A stretch of DNA of 64,000 nt from Nostoc sphaeroides (GTDB lineage Bacteria; Cyanobacteriota; Cyanobacteriia; Cyanobacteriales; Nostocaceae): contig NZ_CP031941.1 in the NCBI RefSeq assembly GCF_003443655.1, positions 2,785,501-2,849,500 of the forward strand. Direction: 5' to 3'. A program made the position numbers and the translations under genes. Below the pieces are notes generated by a model that saw nothing but the letters and a program-made list of their open reading frames with translations, was not told where the DNA came from and made no database searches. Below, one piece after another: positions 9,243 through 17,221 of this stretch (positions are counted from its first letter, which is position 1; every line of letters starts with the position of its first letter).

Positions 9243-9621
9243 CTTCCCTCAACCTACAAATAACTTCCCTAATCTTCTCCACCACACCATCAATATCTTG
9301 ATAAACTTCTTGATTCGTAAATCTCAAAAACCTCGTACCTTTTGATTCCAAAAATGCTTGGCGATCGCGGTCATATTCTGCAACTCCATCTTGATAGTGA
9401 CTATCACCATCAATTTCTATGGCAAGTCTCAATTCCGAAGAATAAAAATCTACTACAAATCTGTCAATACTGTATTGTCTGCGAAATTTACAGCTTTCAA
9501 TTTGTTGATTTCTAAGTTTTGCCCAAACTATTTTTTCAGATGGGGGCATATTGTTTCTGAGAGCTTGCCGTTTTTGCTTTTCTGAGCTTTGGTTATACAG
9601 TTTTGTCATCAGCGTTTTCAT
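9229..9621 (-). CDS. DUF559-family endonuclease-like protein
   Basis: 130 residues matching the DUF559 (PD-(D/E)XK, Vsr/MTES-like) family. Features are the N-terminal R-x-x-M-P-P-S-E-K-I-V-W motif, K-F-R-R-Q-Y-S-I-D-R-F-V-V-D-F, then A-I-E-I-D-G-D-S-H (presumed metal-binding acidic residues) and R-F-L-R-F-T-N-x-E-V near the end. The biological role is unknown; such genes are scattered as single copies in cyanobacteria and often near mobile DNA. It is bracketed by two copies of the same inverted repeat, and its last residues (V-T-P-P-stop) are encoded by one of them. The start may be the ATG at 9621 or 9606. Confidence 0.85.
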   Translation of the reverse strand: MKTLMTKLYNQSSEKQKRQALRNNMPPSEKIVWAKLRNQQIESCKFRRQYSIDRFVVDFYSSELRLAIEIDGDSHYQDGVAEYDRDRQAFLESKGTRFLRFTNQEVYQDIDGVVEKIREVICRLREVTPP

Positions 9622-9669
9622 ATTCCTGGGCTGTGCTTATTATTCCCAGGATTACTCCCCTTATAAAGA

Positions 9670-9807
9670 GCTACGGTGTACACACAAGTCGAATTACCCC
9701 CCTTAATCCCCCCTTAGAAAGGGGGGAAAAAGAAATGTATCTAGTTCCCTCCCCTTTACAAGGGGAGGGTTAGGGTGGGGTAATTCGACTTGCGCGTACA
9801 CCGCAGC
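9670..9807. mobile_element. MITE-like element of the ACAAGTCGAATTACCCC family, copy 2
   Basis: The ends form long inverted repeats: CGGTGTACACACAAGTCG on the left and CGGTGTACGCGCAAGTCG on the right (other strand), each followed by AATTACCCC. About 138 bp with no coding capacity. Solitary ends of the same family occur near 19411 and 47169. Confidence 0.75.
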
Positions 9808-9907
9808 CTTTTTAAGGAGAATCTAAAACTTTTTACCCCTCATCTTTCCGAAATTGAGCATAATATTGTTGAAGCTTCATCAAAATGCGTCTAACTCACA
9901 CCTGCTC

Positions 9908-12900
9908 ATGAACGAACAGCGTTTACAGGCTTATAATCAGCTAATTCAAACCCTGCTAGATTGCCCTAGCGGGGAAGAACCAGAGATATTAGCAGCTAAT
10001 ACTGAATTGCTTGACGCTGATTTTGTGCAGGTTGTTGTAGCAGCAGCAGAGCATTTTGCCCAGCAGGGTGATGAAAATACTGCAAACTCGTTGAGAAACC
10101 TAGCAACACAACTCACCCCGGAAACTTCCCCCATCACCCAAGAAGATATAGAGACTTACGGGCAATTTTTACTAGAAATACTGCAAGCAACAGCAAAAAG
10201 CAACGGCGATGCTCAAGTAATTTACCCATTGCTGGCTGCAAATACCGATAAACTTAATCATATTTTTGCTGAATTATTGCGCCGTTGGGCAACAAATACC
10301 CTAGCAGAAGCGGAACCAGATACAGCAACATCCATCGCCGGAGTAATTTTTAATTTTAGTAATCTGATTCAGCAGTTCCCCTTGGGTAGTAAAGCCAACA
10401 ACATAGAAATTAGCATCGCTGGCTATGAAATCGCCCTAACTGTTTACACCCGCAGCGCCTTTCCTGAAAATTGGGCAACGACGCAAAATAATCTGGGGAA
10501 TGCTTACGGTGACAGAATATTAGGAGAACGAGCCGAGAATATTGAATTAGCGATCGCTGCTTATAATCAAACACTCGAAGTTTACACCCGCAGCGCCTTT
10601 CCTGTAGATTGGGCAATGACGCAAAATAATCTGGGGATTGCTTACGGTGACAGAATATTCGGAGAACGAGCCGAGAATATTGAATTAGCGATCGCTGCTT
10701 ATAATCAAGCACTCGAAGTTAGAACCCGCAGCGCCTTTCCTGTAGATTGGGCAATGACGCAAAATAATCTGGGGATTGCTTACGGTGACAGAATATTCGG
10801 AGAACGAGCCGAGAATATTGAATTAGCGATCGCTGCTTTTAATCAAGCACTCGAAGTTTACACCCGCAGCGCCTTTCCTGTAGATTGGGCAATGACCCAA
10901 AATAATCTGGGGATTGCTTACGGTGACAGAATATTCGGAGAACGAGCCGAGAATATTGAATTAGCGATCGCTGCTTATAATCAAGCACTCCAAGTTTACA
11001 CCCGCAGCGCCTTTCCTGTAGATTGGGCAGGTACGCAAAATAATCTGGGGGCTGCTTACGGTGACAGAATATTCGGAGAACGAGCCGAGAATATTGAATT
11101 AGCGATCGCTGCTTATAATCAAGCACTCGAAGTTAGAACCCGCAGCGCCTTTCCTGTAGATTGGGCAATGACCCAAAATAATCTGGGGATTGCTTACGGT
11201 GACAGAATATTCGGAGAACGAGCCGAGAATATTGAATTAGCGATCGCTGCTTTTAATCAAGCACTCGAAGTTTACACCCGCAGCGCCTTTCCTGTAGATT
11301 GGGCAATGACGCAAAATAATCTGGGGAATGCTTACCGTAACAGAATATTCGGAGAACGAGCCGAGAATATTGAATTAGCGATCGCTGCTTATAATCAAGC
11401 ACTCGAAGTTAGAACCCGCAGCGCCTTTCCTGTAAATTGGGCAACCACGCAAAATAATCTGGGGGCTGCTTACGGTGACAGAATATTCGGAGAACGAGCC
11501 GAGAATATTGAATTAGCGATCGCTGCTTATAATCAAGCACTCGAAGTTAGAACCCGCAGCGCCTTTCCTCAAAACCATGCAGAAACTTTATTCAATCTTG
11601 GTATTCTCTACCAAGACACAGAACAATTTGACTTAGCTTACACTACCTTTGCCTCTGCCATTGCTACAGTCAAATCATTGTGGGGAGAAATTGTTTCTGG
11701 CGATGAAGCAAAGCATAAACAAGCAGAAGAATGGAATAAGCTTTATCAAAGGATGGTGCAAGTTTGCCTACAATTAAAAAGAGACACGGAAGCAATAGAA
11801 TATATCGAGCAGAGCAAAACCCGCAACTTAGTAGAACTGCTAGCCAAAAATCAACAACTTGCCCAAATAGCTAAAGCACCAGTAGGCGGTGAAGCAAATC
11901 TCCCTTCAATTGATAGCACCATCCACTTTGCACAAATTCAAAACCTTCTAGACAACAAAACTGCAATTATCCAGTGGTACATTTTTAATGATTGTTTTCG
12001 CGCTTTCATCATCACCAGCCACAACGATCAACCAGCAATCTGGCATTCTCACAAACAAGACTTAGACAACTTGAGAAATTGGACTAATGAATATCTCCAG
12101 CTTTACCGCGAAGATAAAAAACAATGGCGATATGAGCTTAATAATCAACTTACTCAACTAGCGCAAATTCTCCACCTCAATGAAATAGTTTCGCTAGTCC
12201 CATCTCATTGCCAAAAACTGATTTTAATTCCCCATCTTTACCTGCACCTGTTACCTCTCCATGCCGTACCCCTATCTGCTAGCGACTCTTCAACACCAGA
12301 GTATCTCATTGATAAATTTCCAGAAGGTATAAGTTATGCACCTAGTTGTCAACTTTTGCGTTTCGCTCAACTCAAAACGCAAAACTTAGACTCATCGCCT
12401 AAAACACCTGTAAATCCTGCTCCCTCCTCGCTTGCGGGGAGGGTTGGGGTGGGGTTAAATTTACAACTGGGCCACCTATTTGCTATTCAAAACCCCACAA
12501 ACGACTTAGAATTTACAGATATCGAAGTCGAAACAATAGCAGCAGACTTTCAACCTCACCAAATCCTCAAACATAGCCAAGCCACCAAAGCAGCTTTAGC
12601 AGAATCATCAACCAATGATAATTTCCAAAATGCTCAATGGCTGCACTTTTCTTGTCATGGATATTTCGCTTTCAACTCACCTCTGAAATCTGGGTTACAG
12701 TTAGCAGACGCTAAAATTCTCGCTAAGACTGCATCATCGCGCTATGTGCGAGTTGATAATGAAACATCCATTGATTTAAATCAATGCCTCACCCTAGAAG
12801 ATATCTTTTTATTAAACTTACGCAACTGTCGTCTAGTTTGTCTTTCAGCTTGCGAAACAGGCTTAATTGACATCAACAACAATAGCGATGAATATATTGG

Positions 12901-13243
12901 TTTAGCCAGTGGATTTATCCGTGCGGGTGCAGCCAACATTATTAGTAGTTTATGGGCAGTGAGCGACTTTCACACATCTTTATTAATGATTAAACTTTAT
13001 GAGATACTAAAAACTAACCCAAATAATGTAGTGCTAGCTCTCAACACAGCCCAGCAATGGTTACGCCAAGCAACGCAAACACAAATAATTACATGGATTC
13101 AAAATAAAACAGAAATAGAAGGAGAACAGAAGCAAAAAATTATAGATTATTTATCAAACTATAAACCAGAGGAGCAACCATTTAAAAGACCAGAATTCTG
13201 GGCAGCTTTTTGTGCTATATCTCCTGTTTATAGCGTTTCCTAA
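9908..13243 (+). CDS. TPR-like repeat protein with C-terminal CHAT protease domain
   Basis: 1111 residues from the ATG at 9908; an in-frame TTG at 9854 is less likely. Residues about 173-555 are eight near-identical 46-residue helical repeats (TPR type, with N-N-L-G-x-A-Y-G) plus a degenerate ninth. The C-terminal third is a CHAT domain (caspase HetF associated with TPRs): the presumed catalytic pair is His917 (S-C-H-G) and Cys982 (S-A-C-E-T-G), followed by G-A-A-N-I-I-S-S-L-W. CHAT proteins are caspase-like cysteine proteases, often activated through the TPR part. It is followed at 223 bp by two unknown genes on the same strand. A C/G-rich dispersed repeat is inserted in frame at 12419-12459. 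Confidence 0.92.
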   Translation: MNEQRLQAYNQLIQTLLDCPSGEEPEILAANTELLDADFVQVVVAAAEHFAQQGDENTANSLRNLATQLTPETSPITQEDIETYGQFLLEILQATAKSNGDAQVIYPLLAANTDKLNHIFAELLRRWATNTLAEAEPDTATSIAGVIFNFSNLIQQFPLGSKANNIEISIAGYEIALTVYTRSAFPENWATTQNNLGNAYGDRILGERAENIELAIAAYNQTLEVYTRSAFPVDWAMTQNNLGIAYGDRIFGERAENIELAIAAYNQALEVRTRSAFPVDWAMTQNNLGIAYGDRIFGERAENIELAIAAFNQALEVYTRSAFPVDWAMTQNNLGIAYGDRIFGERAENIELAIAAYNQALQVYTRSAFPVDWAGTQNNLGAAYGDRIFGERAENIELAIAAYNQALEVRTRSAFPVDWAMTQNNLGIAYGDRIFGERAENIELAIAAFNQALEVYTRSAFPVDWAMTQNNLGNAYRNRIFGERAENIELAIAAYNQALEVRTRSAFPVNWATTQNNLGAAYGDRIFGERAENIELAIAAYNQALEVRTRSAFPQNHAETLFNLGILYQDTEQFDLAYTTFASAIATVKSLWGEIVSGDEAKHKQAEEWNKLYQRMVQVCLQLKRDTEAIEYIEQSKTRNLVELLAKNQQLAQIAKAPVGGEANLPSIDSTIHFAQIQNLLDNKTAIIQWYIFNDCFRAFIITSHNDQPAIWHSHKQDLDNLRNWTNEYLQLYREDKKQWRYELNNQLTQLAQILHLNEIVSLVPSHCQKLILIPHLYLHLLPLHAVPLSASDSSTPEYLIDKFPEGISYAPSCQLLRFAQLKTQNLDSSPKTPVNPAPSSLAGRVGVGLNLQLGHLFAIQNPTNDLEFTDIEVETIAADFQPHQILKHSQATKAALAESSTNDNFQNAQWLHFSCHGYFAFNSPLKSGLQLADAKILAKTASSRYVRVDNETSIDLNQCLTLEDIFLLNLRNCRLVCLSACETGLIDINNNSDEYIGLASGFIRAGAANIISSLWAVSDFHTSLLMIKLYEILKTNPNNVVLALNTAQQWLRQATQTQIITWIQNKTEIEGEQKQKIIDYLSNYKPEEQPFKRPEFWAAFCAISPVYSVS
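10424..11560 (+). repeat. Eight 138-bp near-identical tandem repeats inside the CHAT gene
   Basis: Units begin at 10424, 10562, 10700, 10838, 10976, 11114, 11252 and 11390, with a ninth partial unit at 11528. They differ by only a few bases, and each carries a HIP1 octamer (TTAGCGATCGCTGC). Such DNA-level identity points to recent unit amplification or ongoing gene conversion. Confidence 0.93.
12419..12459. repeat. Dispersed C/G-rich repeat fragment inserted in frame
   Basis: The segment CTCCCTCCTCGCTTGCGGGG and the following GAGGGTTGGGGTGGGGT match the right half of the intergenic inverted repeats at 9242, 9780 and 13433. Here it lies inside the coding sequence and encodes the linker P-A-P-S-S-L-A-G-R-V-G-V-G-L between the two halves of the CHAT domain. 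Confidence 0.75.
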
Positions 13244-13285
13244 ACATACAAGTTACATCAGAGCAAGCTCCTCGGTTGCGGGCTA

Positions 13286-13433
13286 ACCCGTGTATATACA
13301 AGTCGAATTACCCCCCTTAATCCCCCCTTGTAAAGGGGGGAAACAAGAGATTCTTGTTCCCTCCCCTTTACAAGGGCGGAAACAAGAGATTCTTGTTCCC
13401 TCCCCTTTACAAGGGGAGGGTTAGGGTGGGGTA
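13286..13433. repeat. Dispersed inverted repeat (ACAAGTCGAATTACCCC family), copy 3 with internal duplication
   Basis: Same sequence as copies 1 and 2, but an internal block of about 45 bp (from ACAAGAGATTCTTGTTCCCT) is present twice. It lies between the CHAT gene and the next gene and could influence their co-expression. Confidence 0.75.
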
Positions 13434-13465
13434 AAATAATATTCAACCAACACAAAAATAAACAG

Positions 13466-13810
13466 ATGGAAGCCGATAAACTCATCCAAGCATTTACCGA
13501 AGTTGTGAGAAATCAAGATTATGTGTTCTCACCTGAAGCCATAGCCACTATACCTGGACTGCAAAAAACTATTGCCGAATTTGAAACCCAATCGCCGCAG
13601 GAAGTAGCAGAAGCAATTCGCAACTGGTATATCAATCACGAAGATGTCAGAGATGCTGTATTACTTGAAGAAAGAGAAATTGATAAAGTTAGTAAAACGA
13701 AGCCAGAAGCTCAAGAAAACACCCAAGTAAATCGCTACCGAGTTTTGCAAGATGAACTACAAAAGTTGCAAGATAAAAAGACAATACCACCCCAGCCAAA
13801 CCAACCATGA
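13466..13810 (+). CDS. Small hypothetical protein, first of a coupled pair behind the CHAT gene
   Basis: 114 residues. The N-terminal part (about 1-75) looks like a compact helical domain, with N-W-Y-I-N-H-E-D-V-R-D-A-V as its most distinctive stretch. The tail from about 95 is Lys/Gln-rich and ends in a Pro/Gln-rich stretch. No signal peptide or membrane helix. I do not recognise the family; the helical domain recalls the short effector-associated adaptor domains found with caspase-like proteins in cyanobacteria, but that is a guess. The stop codon overlaps the next start (ATGA at 13807-13810), so the two products are translationally coupled and probably act together. Confidence 0.65.
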   Translation: MEADKLIQAFTEVVRNQDYVFSPEAIATIPGLQKTIAEFETQSPQEVAEAIRNWYINHEDVRDAVLLEEREIDKVSKTKPEAQENTQVNRYRVLQDELQKLQDKKTIPPQPNQP

Positions 13811-15183
13811 AAGTATATGCACCTAACGTCCATCTATTTGCTTTTCAACTGTACAAAAACTCAAACAATCCATCGGTTGATAAAAACTTTATCTGGCAAA
13901 CTGGTGATGAAATAGTTGATAAAACCTTACATCAAGACTTGCATCTGTACCAACGTATAGACGTAAACAAGGAACCTGATAATCCCCGTGTAGATTTGCT
14001 CAAAGATACAGAAGTTATTAATGATAATTATGCAATATCATTTGCGGGTAAAGTTCCGCTAAACCAAACTCAAGATGTACTAATTAAAGGTTTTGCTCAT
14101 CCATTGCGGATTTATGACAGCTACAGTCTGTGGTTGAATTTGCGTCGTCCCGAACAAGAAAATGATCAGCCAACGTCAGATGTAGATATTACTTTTTTAA
14201 GTCGGTTCAATCAAAATAACTGTCTCACCTTTAAAGAACATCCACTTTTTCTCGGACAAACTCTGCTGATTACAGCTTGGCTAACAGGTGCAAAGGACAA
14301 AAAAGTTATCAAGCAAATAGCCGACGAATGTTTAACAGCAATTTTTCCAGATAGCCAGAAACAATTGCCATTCAATCGCCAAGGTGAATTATTTGGTAGT
14401 CCGATTTTTGAATATGGTTTATTTAGCCAAATATCTAACTATCAGCATGTGCTGATTTGGTTATTTGCAGATGAACAACCTGATATTAAATTTAACCAAT
14501 GCTATCAAGAATTATTAGATTTATTTTTCTTCCACACCAAAGTTGTCAAAGCTTATAAAGATAGCCGAGAAATTTATAAGCAACTAGATGCAGCTTATCT
14601 GCAAATAGAAGCAGAGATTGATAAAGTTCCTAAAGTAGGTGAGCAAAAATCTATTGATATAGCTAATTTAACTGGCTTAAAAAATCAATTAAAAGCTTTA
14701 CCCCAGCTAGCATTAACATATACCCGCCTGTTGCGAAACTTAGAAGAATACCAAAATACAATCGCCATTAATGCCTATAACTATGATGAAAGATTACAGA
14801 AAATTCATGCTATAACAGGCGAAGATATCAACTTTTTAGAAACATTTAGCCAAAAGAATTGCCCTTACTTCCAACAACAAATAAACGCCGATTTAGGTTA
14901 TTTTCGTCACGGTTCAGAATTATTGGGTAGAGCAGTAGACTCAATTCGCGGCATAGTAGAAATAGAACAAGCCGAGCGCGATCGCTCCTTAGAAAGTACA
15001 ATCCAGATATTAGGTATCGGCTTTGGCGGTGGTGCGATCGCCTCTGGTGTATTCACAACACATATTGATAAAATTAATCTCCCCTTAATCCAAAAACATC
15101 CCCTTTACGCATCGTTAACTTTAAGCATCATTGCTACCTTGATATTTATTGCTTTAGGTTGGCTAATTACCAAACGTAAATAA
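13807..15183 (+). CDS. Hypothetical membrane protein with two C-terminal transmembrane helices
   Basis: 458 residues. The first ~210 residues are mixed alpha/beta without a recognised motif. Residues about 235-390 are strongly helical (coiled-coil-like), followed by two hydrophobic segments: one around I-L-G-I-G-F-G-G-G-A-I-A-S-G-V-F (about 400-416) and one around L-T-L-S-I-I-A-T-L-I-F-I-A-L-G-W (about 437-453), ending in K-R-K. This leaves a large cytoplasmic body hung from a membrane hairpin. The architecture resembles CorA-like or other two-helix pore effectors, but I see no diagnostic motif. It is coupled to the preceding gene by a 4-bp overlap and lies downstream of the CHAT protease, for which it is a candidate substrate or effector (inference). 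Confidence 0.7.
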   Translation: MKVYAPNVHLFAFQLYKNSNNPSVDKNFIWQTGDEIVDKTLHQDLHLYQRIDVNKEPDNPRVDLLKDTEVINDNYAISFAGKVPLNQTQDVLIKGFAHPLRIYDSYSLWLNLRRPEQENDQPTSDVDITFLSRFNQNNCLTFKEHPLFLGQTLLITAWLTGAKDKKVIKQIADECLTAIFPDSQKQLPFNRQGELFGSPIFEYGLFSQISNYQHVLIWLFADEQPDIKFNQCYQELLDLFFFHTKVVKAYKDSREIYKQLDAAYLQIEAEIDKVPKVGEQKSIDIANLTGLKNQLKALPQLALTYTRLLRNLEEYQNTIAINAYNYDERLQKIHAITGEDINFLETFSQKNCPYFQQQINADLGYFRHGSELLGRAVDSIRGIVEIEQAERDRSLESTIQILGIGFGGGAIASGVFTTHIDKINLPLIQKHPLYASLTLSIIATLIFIALGWLITKRK

Positions 15184-15291
15184 AGTAAATTCTTCAAATA
15201 AACGATGCAAATAGTAGTATACTTTTCTAGGTTCGCGTAAAGCTATCTAAAAAGTTTCGTCTAAAAACCAATAATTTTGGGGTTGCTCTAA

Positions 15292-15660
15292 ATGTTAAGT
15301 CCTGTAGTAACAATCAGTATCTTTCAAAAACAACCCGACCCTCAAGCATTTTCAGCAGGGCAAGTCATCTTTGAAGAAGGACAGCCTGGTGATAATATGT
15401 ACGGAATTCTGGAAGGAGAGGTGGATGTATTAGTCAATGGCAAGGTTGTAGAAACCATTGACACAGGCGACGTTTTTGGTGTTGGGGTACTTGTAGGAGT
15501 AAAAAATAGAACTTACACAGCGATCGCCAAGGTGGATAGCAAACTGGGTTTCCTTAATGAACAAAAATTTCTCTTTGCTGTTCAGGAAACACCCATGTTT
15601 GCCCTACAGGTGATGAAAAGTTACTCAGAACGTCTGAGTCGCTTGCAGCATATTGTCTAA
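15292..15660 (+). CDS. Cyclic nucleotide-binding domain protein (stand-alone)
   Basis: 122 residues forming a single cNMP-binding (CAP_ED) domain: F-S-A-G-Q-V-I-F-E-E-G-Q-P-G-D-N-M-Y near the start, then G-D-V-F-G in the phosphate cassette and N-R-T-Y-T-A-I-A. There is no DNA-binding or catalytic domain. In ligand-binding members the cassette reads F-G-E-x-A-L with R nearby; here Glu is replaced (F-G-V-G-V-L) while the Arg is kept, so cAMP/cGMP binding may be altered or lost. Likely a regulatory partner protein. A hairpin followed by T6 is found just downstream. Confidence 0.85.
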   Translation: MLSPVVTISIFQKQPDPQAFSAGQVIFEEGQPGDNMYGILEGEVDVLVNGKVVETIDTGDVFGVGVLVGVKNRTYTAIAKVDSKLGFLNEQKFLFAVQETPMFALQVMKSYSERLSRLQHIV

Positions 15661-15670
15661 AGTACCTCAG

Positions 15671-15727
15671 AAGGCAGGAGGCAGAAGGGTGCAATAACCT
15701 GTGTGGTACTCAAATTCTGCCTTTTTT
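15671..15727 (+). terminator. Probable terminator after the cNMP-binding gene
   Basis: GGCAGAA (15680-15686) pairs with TTCTGCC (15715-15721), and the right arm runs into a T-tract (TTTTTT). The loop is long (28 nt), so it may form a more complex hairpin. Confidence 0.5.
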
Positions 15728-15759
15728 GGTGAAACATGAAAGATTTACCGGAGGTAGTA

Positions 15760-16125
15760 ATGGCGCGTAAACGGTTGATTATTGAGATGGGGATGGGAAT
15801 AGATCAGCATGGACAAGAACCTACAGTAGCAGCATCTAGGGCAGTACGAAATGCGATCGCTCACAATGCTTTACCTGGTGTTTGGGAAGTTGCAGGTTTA
15901 AGTCACCCCAATGAAATGATTATAGAGGTTCAGGTAGCAGTACCATACCCCGAACAAGTTAGGGAAGAAGAAGTACTCGCTGTACTACCATTTGGTAGAA
16001 AAACCCTTACCGTAGAAGCTGGCGGGATGGTAGTTCAAGGGCGGGCGATTCCCGAACTCAACGATAAAAATGATGAAATGTTAATTGCGATCGCTGCGGT
16101 TACAGTTTTAATCGAAAGTGAGTAG
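15760..16125 (+). CDS. Lin0512-family conserved protein
   Basis: 121 residues from the ATG at 15760. The sequence GGAGG ends five bases before this ATG and marks it as the real start; an upstream in-frame ATG at 15736 would place that site inside the gene. The sequence (M-x-R-K-R-L-I-I-E-M-G-M-G-I-D-Q-H-G at the N terminus, A-S-R-A-V-R-N-A-I-A-H-N) fits the Lin0512 family, a short cytosolic protein of unknown function found in Firmicutes, cyanobacteria and plants. No membrane segment. Confidence 0.82.
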   Translation: MARKRLIIEMGMGIDQHGQEPTVAASRAVRNAIAHNALPGVWEVAGLSHPNEMIIEVQVAVPYPEQVREEEVLAVLPFGRKTLTVEAGGMVVQGRAIPELNDKNDEMLIAIAAVTVLIESE

Positions 16126-16293
16126 CTGAGGTAATTTTTCTATAAAAAAATCACTAATTGAAAGTTATAAAAAACTTATTAAGTGATTTGATTGCCTACT
16201 TCATTTTTGCAGACACGATTTTTAATTGTCAAGTATATTTGCCGATTACTTTATCAAAAAGCCTCATTGCTTTATAAAAATACCTATTTAATT
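16126..16293. other. AT-rich spacer
   Basis: AT-rich and without a gene or clear structure; it leads into a chain of repeats that extends to 17221. Confidence 0.4.
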
Positions 16294-16455
16294 TAGGAAC
16301 TTCCAAGTAAAAAAATATTCCATTGCTATTGTTCACTGTTGACCGTTGACGGTTCACGAGTTTTCAGTCAACAGTCAACAGTCAACAGTCAACAGTCAAC
16401 AGTCAACAGTCAACGGACTTGAATGTGAAATAATTTATTTTTTGGAGTTCCCTTA
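16294..16455. mobile_element. MITE-like element with GGAACTTCC ends and internal GTCAACA repeats
   Basis: The left end TAGGAACTTCCAAGTAAA and the right end (other strand) TAAGGGAACTCCAAAAAATA are inverted repeats. Inside is a GTCAACA heptamer run (about 16366-16415) preceded by TGTTGACCGTTGACGG. A diverged copy in the opposite orientation lies at 57366-57505, with the same order of end, heptamers and end. Confidence 0.65.
16366..16415. repeat. GTCAACA heptamer short tandem repeat
   Basis: About seven units of GTCAACA, nested in the MITE-like element. This is the short tandemly repeated class known from heterocystous cyanobacteria. Confidence 0.9.
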
Positions 16456-16490
16456 TCAAAATACTTAAATTGCTTTCTCAAAATGAAGTT

Positions 16491-16780
16491 TGACTTACTC
16501 AAACCCCAGTTTGCTTTCTCATTTTAGTGTTTTCCGCAAGCAAAAGCAGCTTTGGCTTACTCAAACCTCAGTTTGCTTTCTCATTTCAGTGTTTTCCGCA
16601 AGCAAAAGCAGCTTTGACTTACTCAAACCCCGGTTTGCTTTCTCAAAAGCTGTATTTGCTTTCTCATTTTGGTGTTTTCCGCAAGCAAAAGTAGCTTTTA
16701 CTTACTCAAACCCCAGTTTGCTTTCTCATTCTGGTTTTTTCCGTAAGCAAAAGCAGCTTTGACTTACTCAAAATGCTTGC
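16491..16780. repeat. 62-bp tandem repeat, four units
   Basis: Units start at 16491, 16553, 16615 and 16698, with a fifth partial unit at 16760. Each has TGACTTACTCAAACCCC, TTTGCTTTCTCATT and TTTTCCGCAAGCAAAAGCAG. The third unit carries an extra 21 bp. The open frame across it is a by-product of the repetition. No link to a neighbouring gene is visible. Confidence 0.85.
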
Positions 16781-16920
16781 TCATTGTTAATTTTTAAAGT
16801 TTTACCCTAGTAGTCCGCCAAGTCAACAATGCTTGGTTTGTAGTGAGCGCTTGGGCGCTCAAATCAAAGACTAAAGTCCTTACTACGAAATTATTCACCC
16901 AATCATTGTTAGTGTGGTGG

Positions 16921-17058
16921 CAATACTGCGTAGGTTTTGGCTAAAAAATAAAAATGTGTAGGTTGGGTTGAGGAACGAAACCCAACATTTCCAGGGCTTT
17001 GTTGGGTTTCACTAAAGTTCAACCCAACCTACAAATCTTCAAAACCTATGCAGTATTG
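16921..17058. mobile_element. MITE (CAATACTGC family) with a 10-bp target-site duplication
   Basis: The ends are inverted repeats: CAATACTGCGTAGGTTTTG at the left and CAAAACCTATGCAGTATTG at the right. The element is flanked exactly by AGTGTGGTGG at 16911-16920 and again at 17059-17068. The interior also has an inverted GTAGGTTGGGTT / AACCCAACCTAC pair. No coding capacity. The same family with its own duplication is at 19243-19381. Confidence 0.9.
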
Positions 17059-17221
17059 AGTGTGGTGGACTACTAGTAGTCTACTTAAACAATTTCCTTA
17101 AACCCCTTGTATGGTTAAGTTATGCTCAAATTAGTGGCTCTGCGTTAAAGTAAAAATATTGGGATAAAAATCTCTGGCAGTAAGTTCAACTGAATCACTA
17201 ATCTTTACCACTGCGGCGATA

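Noticed and set aside
9229..9807. DUF559 gene plus two flanking repeats as a composite transposon
   Set aside because: The repeats are a dispersed non-coding family also found singly; no transposase or target duplication around the whole unit.
10410..11126. Minus-strand open frames in the CHAT repeats
   Set aside because: Repetitive shadows of the TPR units; no start signals.
13258..13485. 75-codon minus-strand open frame
   Set aside because: Made of the dispersed ACAAGTCGAATTACCCC repeat.
16490..16762. 90-codon open frame
   Set aside because: Lies entirely within the 62-bp tandem repeat and has repetitive Phe/Ser/Lys composition.
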